64,000 bases of DNA from Geosiphon pyriformis (lineage: Eukaryota; Glomeromycota; Glomeromycetes; Archaeosporales; Geosiphonaceae): positions 319,667 through 383,666 of the forward strand of contig JAAOMT010000275.1 in NCBI GenBank assembly GCA_016748015.1, read 5' to 3'. Of the stretch, positions 58,519 through 64,000 are shown piece by piece. The notes under the pieces were generated by a model that was given only the letters and a program-made list of their open reading frames with translations, made no database searches and was not told the DNA's origin. Both the position numbers and the translations under genes were made by a program. Numbering within the stretch: position 1 is the stretch's first letter; the number at the start of each line of letters is the position of its first letter.

Positions 58519-59167
58519 AGTTTTGCTGCTGATGATTCACAGCGCGTGCCGCAAATATTCACTCCTGCCACGAGTATCCCACGCGATTCCCGCATTGAAC
58601 TGAGATGATGATAGTTTGATGATGATAATGATGATAATGATGCATTGATGATTGATGACGAACAATGGTCTTGGCACAATAGCTTACGTGGAGCCCCATT
58701 CTAAAGTAGCCTAGCAAGCTTTTTGTGAAAAATATTGAGCCTATAGATAAATGAATTTCAATGCAGGGTGCACACATACACACATACACAAAATATCCCC
58801 ACATAACAACATTAACGCTAATTTAAACACTACACACATTTTTTACTGTAACCAAATACCCAAAATAAATAATACAGGTTATGAAATGGTCCTACCAAAG
58901 ATAAGCAATTTGTTTTATACTTTTTATATAGTTTGTTTTGTGTTTTTGCCATGATCATGAAAGTTTGGCACCAAGAAATCCCGATGAAATCGTGAATATC
59001 ATCATCATCATCATCATCACCGTCACCTTTATGATTTGAGGGGCAACAAAAAGTATTTGTGATCTTTTTTTTTAAAGATTATCATGAATCAAAATAACAA
59101 TGGCGGGAATTTTTCTCTCTTTTCTTTTTGAAAAATTTTCATCTTTCTGAGAAAAAAAAACCACTAA

Positions 59168-59213
59168 TACTTACTACTAATACTACTACTACTACTACTA
59201 ATACTACTACTAA
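59168..59213 (+). repeat. (ACT)n microsatellite
   Basis: Interrupted ACT/AAT units. Confidence 0.85.
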
Positions 59214-59885
59214 AATAGAAATGGTTGAAATTACTTCTTTTTTTTTTTTCGTAAACTTAATTTTATCAAGAATATGTTAATTTACTGACTAAATAAGCTT
59301 AATAACCATTTTTAATAAAAGGCTTAAAATTCAATTTTCATTGATGGCGTCTTTGTTTATTTTTTGTGTGGCCAGATAAACATCTAATTTTACAGGTTCG
59401 GTTTCAATTGATAAGAATAAGAATAGTTTTTTTGATTGACTTATCAATTTATTTGGACATGTAGACGGCAATGGTTTTTGGTAAAAAAAAAAGAAAAAGA
59501 AAAAGAAAATATGTCTGATATTTTATTTTATTTTTTCATTTATTTTCATTTATTTTTTCATTTATTGTCACATTTAGAGATGAAGGGTAAGGACGAGAAC
59601 GATGAAAGCAATTAACAATGAATGGTAAATCATGGTTATATAAGAAAGTATTTTAATCCATACATTATATTGCATTTCAAAGGATCTCACCTTGTTTTTC
59701 AAAAAGAGTTAACAGATCATAGTAAAATTAACAATCTCGTTCAGTGATTTTTACACAAAGACGATTGAAATTTTGAAAATGACATTTTAAAAAAAAAAAT
59801 TCATCGGATTAAATCTCATTCAAACAAAAAGTGACAGAAAACCGAAACAAACATTTAAAAAACTGTCGACAACACAATTATTAAA

Positions 59886-59928
59886 ATGAATGAATGAATG
59901 TATGAATTAATGAATGAATGAATGAATC
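59886..59928 (+). repeat. (GAAT)n tetramer repeat
   Basis: About ten units with interruptions. Confidence 0.85.
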
Positions 59929-60273
59929 AAGGAGATCAAGGATTTATAATTTGAAATATTCTGAAACTTTTTCGGTAACAATTACAATATATTAAGTAAA
60001 TTGTTTTTTTAAAATTATTATGGTAACATCGAAAAAAAATTGTTTTACATTCCCGCGACCTTTGTGCTCATAAATTTTTAAGAATCCAATCGGTTTTTAC
60101 AAATGTTTCAAATTCTGGGCCTATTAGTGCGTACATTATGTCGATTTACAATGATAATTGATGCACGATATAAAAAGGCATGATGAATTTATGCTGTTTT
60201 TGATTGATACTATTTAAATTCTTTATTCATTGATCTCCCATTGACCAGCCTTTATAATATCCGTTATCAACTG

Positions 60274-60300
60274 ATGCTGCTGCTGCTGCTGCTGCTGCTG
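60274..60300 (+). repeat. (GCT)n microsatellite
   Basis: About nine units, GC-rich against the background. Confidence 0.9.
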
Positions 60301-60665
60301 TTAAACTGAAAAACGGAGAACCTGATAATTTTTTGTATAGGTATATCATTTACTTGTGATTCACAATTATCAAAAACGGAATGACTTGAAAAAAAAAAAA
60401 AAAAGATTGAGAGTTCCAGACTCTGAATTAAAAATTGTGATCAAAATTTTCTAATTTTTATTAATGAACCAATTTCAGCTTAGATACGTTCCCAAGAGTT
60501 AGATTCATTTTTTATTTTTATTTTTATTTTTTTTACTGACTACCTTTTCACCCCGAAAGATGAGCCCGAGCTAGATGATTGATGAGTGAGAAATTCAATC
60601 AATATCAAAAATATCATCATTTTCCATACTCGTCTATATATGATCACTTATGACTTCTTTATATC

Positions 60666-60670
60666 ATGAT

Positions 60671-60734
<64 letters not shown>

Positions 60735-60868
60735 GATAAAGTCATGGTGCCCAGCAGAACCCAAAAATATGCAGGCTGGTTATGCTCTCCCTCTTTCCCT
60801 CTTCCTTTTTCCTCTTCCTCTTCCTCTTTCTCTTTCTCTTTCTCTTTCTTTTTCTCTTTCTCTTTCTT
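60666..60868 (+). repeat. (AAT)n followed by (CTTTCT)n pyrimidine tract
   Basis: AAT units at 60674-60734 and CT-rich hexamers at 60785-60868, separated by 50 bp of unique sequence. Frames on both strands are artefacts. Confidence 0.92.
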
Positions 60869-61756
60869 TGCACCCAGTCGTCTACGAAATTTAATAAAGA
60901 TTCGAGGACCAATCAATGATCAACACCTCCTTTGTGTACCTAGCTTTATTATTGTGTTTCTGTGTTTGGTCGACTAAAAGAACAATAGGATATGCATACC
61001 CTATTATCCCAACTTTCGTCCCATCAGATATACTGATCTACTTGATTATAATCAGTTATTGAGAGTCACGCAGCAAAAAATCGGTCACGACTGGAAAATG
61101 CTAATAATATATGAGTGGGTAGAGGTTGGAACAAAGTCTAAAAATTTCCAAAAAAGTAGCTTTCCTCCCCCTAATCGTCACATTCTTGGTCCCTGCTGTC
61201 GCCAATTTTGCAGCTTTTGCAGCTCTTCTAATCTTGGCCATCCAAAGAGAGTTGGTTGCGAAAAGCGCGCGCAATATTGAAGGGAATAATTAATTACATC
61301 ATTTTCACGCGATTTCATAAAGTCCTTCCACGAGCTCTGCTTGAAACATATGAGTTTACATTAATCATCATCTGCAAAAACAATTAGGCGCACGTTCTTT
61401 GCGGTTTTTCCAAAATTGTCCAATCTTCAAACAAATTTTCGGTTCTTTGTAAAGGTCGGGATTACCCGTTTAAATATGAAGTACAGTTCCATACAGAATT
61501 GTTCAGGGCAGGGTATTGAAAAAGAATCTCTGAATCATGAGTCAAACTCGGAATGATGGTATGATTTTCGGAAATCTCGATCCCAAAAGTTATAAAGGAA
61601 AGGTGATAAAAATCGCCTGTTCTATTTTAAAAACTTTTTCTGTTTAAACTAAATGCTATCTTTCTATTATCAAATTGGTAGTTTATCTTTAATAGTATTT
61701 TCAAAATGTTTTTCGATTTGTCATGCAGGAAATATAAAGATTTTTTTTGAAAAACA

Positions 61757-61793
<37 letters not shown>

Positions 61794-62699
61794 TATAATT
61801 ATTTGTATTTTTTTTTAGCATGAATAACAAAAAGGTAAATGTTTGTACACTAGTAATATATTATTCGGTTAAACGATATAAAACTAAAAGCATAATCTTA
61901 AATTTGATTGGAAAATTTTTAAATTTTATAATATTGAAAATATTATAAAAAAAACAACATATACATATATAAACAAAGTAAAAAAAAAAATTTTTTTTTT
62001 TAATACAATATGTATAATCATTGATTAGATAAATTAATTATTAATAAACAAAAAAATTTTTAATCATTATATTAAATAATTTATAATGATTATAAGAAAA
62101 TAAAATAATCATAATTAAATAAGAATACTAAAAAATATTGTATTTTTTTTTTATTTTAGTTTGTTTGTTTGTATATTATTGTTTAAATTTTTGATATATA
62201 TATATAATATATAATTTATTTATCATATTATTATTATTATTATTATTATTATTTTTATTTTTAAAAATATGTAAATGTTAAGTTAAATGTAATATATAAA
62301 TTATTTTTTTGATAAAAAAGTTTATAAAAGAATTTTTTCAAAAAAGTCAAAAAAAAAAATTTAAATTCAATCATTCAATCATTCAATCATTTAAATTAGG
62401 AAATAGTGAATAATCATATATTCCCATCATTTTGGTCAAAAAAAGCAAGAAAACAAAAAAGCAAGAAAACAAAAAATCTTTGCTTTTAATAATTTTCCGA
62501 AATCGTTTTCAATGCTTTAACCGATTTTTTTGATTCAAAAAAAGAACAATGTAAATTAACAAATTTGCAAATAAATTTAGAAAATTTTATTTGCATGAAT
62601 ATAAATTATGTCAAAATAACTATTAAAAAAAAAACCCCCCCAAAAAAACCAAAAAAAAAAAACTTTAAAACTTTAAAAATATTATGCTTTTTCTTTTTA

Positions 62700-62875
62700 T
62701 CAATACACACATATATACGTCTATCTATGTTTATATATACAAATGTGTATGTGTGTGTGTATATATATATATGTATGTGTATATATATATGTATGTGTAT
62801 ATATATATATCTATGTGTATATATATGTGTGTGTGTATATATATATATGTGTTTATATATTTATTTTTATATACT
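62700..62875 (+). repeat. (TATG)n/(TA)n/(TG)n compound repeat
   Basis: Alternating purine-pyrimidine sequence for about 170 bp. The Tyr/Ile/Cys-rich frames derive from it. Confidence 0.9.
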
Positions 62876-63339
62876 TTTTAGATTAATGATAAACCCATTT
62901 CTTTTTTAATTTTGTAACCTAATTTTGAGATAATCAATAAATAAAAAAAATTTGTAACTATTGAAAGCGTCACACATCCCAGATTAAGTAGGATGATTGT
63001 ATCCAGATTGAGGAAAAAAGATTTTCGTAAAATAAACAAAATCCCGAATTTAGTAATTTATTCTTGGCAAACTTTCGTTTGACAATGGATGTTCGAGGAA
63101 CTTTTCACACGCAAACAATGATCTTACATTTTATTGGACACATTAGATGAATGACTGACTTTGACTAAAACATAACAGAATGGCTAATGTCTATTTATAG
63201 GTTTGTGGCGTGGAAAATCAAGAAACCCTAATTTTTACAATTTTTTTTTTTTAAGGAAAGGATGACCCATATTTTGGGGTAAAAAAATGAGTACGACACC
63301 ATAGCATTTAAAATACGAGGCGGGTTTTTATCTAGTTAC

Positions 63340-63340
63340 T

Positions 63341-63395
<55 letters not shown>

Positions 63396-63405
63396 CAACA
63401 ACAAC

Positions 63406-63450
<45 letters not shown>
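63340..63450 (+). repeat. (AAT)n with two (AAC)n inserts
   Basis: Two AAT arrays separated and closed by AAC units, suggesting spread of a single T-to-C variant by slippage. Confidence 0.92.
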
Positions 63451-63452
<2 letters not shown>

Positions 63453-64000
63453 CAACAATTAATAAAAAGTTGGGAAACAAAAAAATTCATTCATTCATTC
63501 ATTCAACCGAAATGAATCGAGAAAAAATTTTGTGTGTACCAGAAAAACCAAAATTTTCTAAAAAATCCTAACCCCCTTCCCCCTTTTTTTCTAAAAACTA
63601 GGTATGCGGAATAATGAAAAATCACACCAGCTTAATTCGGAACAAAATCCATGTACATACGTAATTTTTTAATATGATGGCATTACAGATAATTCCCATA
63701 TTTTGAAGTTAGTTCAAACTGCGAACGATAATATGGTGTTTGAGTGAGTGTGTGAGATACAATGAATAATTAACCAAAAAAAAATAACCAAAAAAAAAAA
63801 TAACCAGATATGTTTAACATTTTAATGCAGTCTCAATGAGATCGCAATTTTTTGAAGGTACAAAAAAAGAAAAAAGGGAGGGAAAAAAGACTGACACAAT
63901 TCACAGAGTAGCAAAAGTGGGTAAGCGGATTAAATGACTAAATTTGATAAAATCATTTTAAAAAAAAAAAAAAAAAAGAGTTTTTTTTTTTTTTTTTTTA

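Larger units (their letters stand above)
51629..64000. other. Microsatellite-dominated region, no supported gene
   Basis: Twelve kb of AT-rich DNA packed with simple repeats. Open frames of 60-120 codons (for example 56739-57142, 58353-58679, 60659-60977, 62565-62909) are translations of these repeats. Two stretches with more complex sequence, 56018-56090 (CCGCCGG-rich) and 61059-61280, have short frames that I cannot assign. Confidence 0.6.

Noticed and set aside
58353-58679. Minus-strand frame with His/Asn repeats
   Set aside because: It derives from the GATTAT/ATT/GAT array, and the flanking residues match nothing I recognise.
61059-61280. 73-codon plus-strand frame with several Cys (HILGPCCRQFCSFCSSS)
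   Set aside because: No recognised family, no splice partners and no promoter signal. Cysteines are clustered but not in a known spacing.

Overview
The window looks like nuclear DNA of a fungus, most likely an arbuscular mycorrhizal fungus (Glomeromycotina). The reasons are very high A+T, genes split by short GT-AG introns of about 45-80 bp, abundant trinucleotide microsatellites, and Ty3/gypsy proteins of a type I associate with Rhizophagus-like genomes. The assignment is inference, since no marker gene is present. A 20-N scaffold gap lies at 51556-51575.

Region 1 (1-24930) is a nest of LTR retrotransposons. Two LTR families (A and B) can be delimited by their ends, 4-bp target duplications, primer-binding sites and polypurine tracts. 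A plus-strand gag gene (host C) was hit by a family-B LTR (13009-13269 is what remains in the window). That LTR was hit by a minus-strand family-A element (element 2: 1-312 and 12308-13008). Element 2's LTR was hit by a complete plus-strand family-A element (element 1: 313-12303, target duplication CTGT). Element 1 was then hit by two solo family-B LTRs (1716-2696 and 3889-4860). Separately, host gag C was hit by a complete minus-strand family-B element (13521-24370, target duplication CTAC), which itself carries a solo family-A LTR (20838-21796, target duplication ATAA). Both complete elements encode gag, retropepsin, a cysteine-rich module, a dUTPase, reverse transcriptase/RNase H and integrase. 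All are inactivated, largely by C-to-T and G-to-A changes at CpA/TpG.

Region 2 (25-50 kb) is AT-rich and gene-poor, with a few recognisable spliced genes. A minus-strand multi-membrane-span gene with one internal stop lies at 26126-27075. A clean four-exon gene for a 462-residue protein with a C-terminal PB1-like domain lies at 30937-32548. A 1,475-bp DNA transposon with 167-bp terminal inverted repeats (one mismatch) lies at 35250-36724 and carries a spliced gene whose last exon resembles the histidine-box end of a ubiquitin-specific protease. A six-exon gene of unknown family lies at 48538-49875, behind a CCAAT/CRE/TATA promoter and with one frameshift.

Region 3 (50-64 kb) has no gene I can support. 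It is dominated by ATT/AAT, pyrimidine and other microsatellites and by homopolymer runs. Many apparent ORFs there are translations of these repeats.
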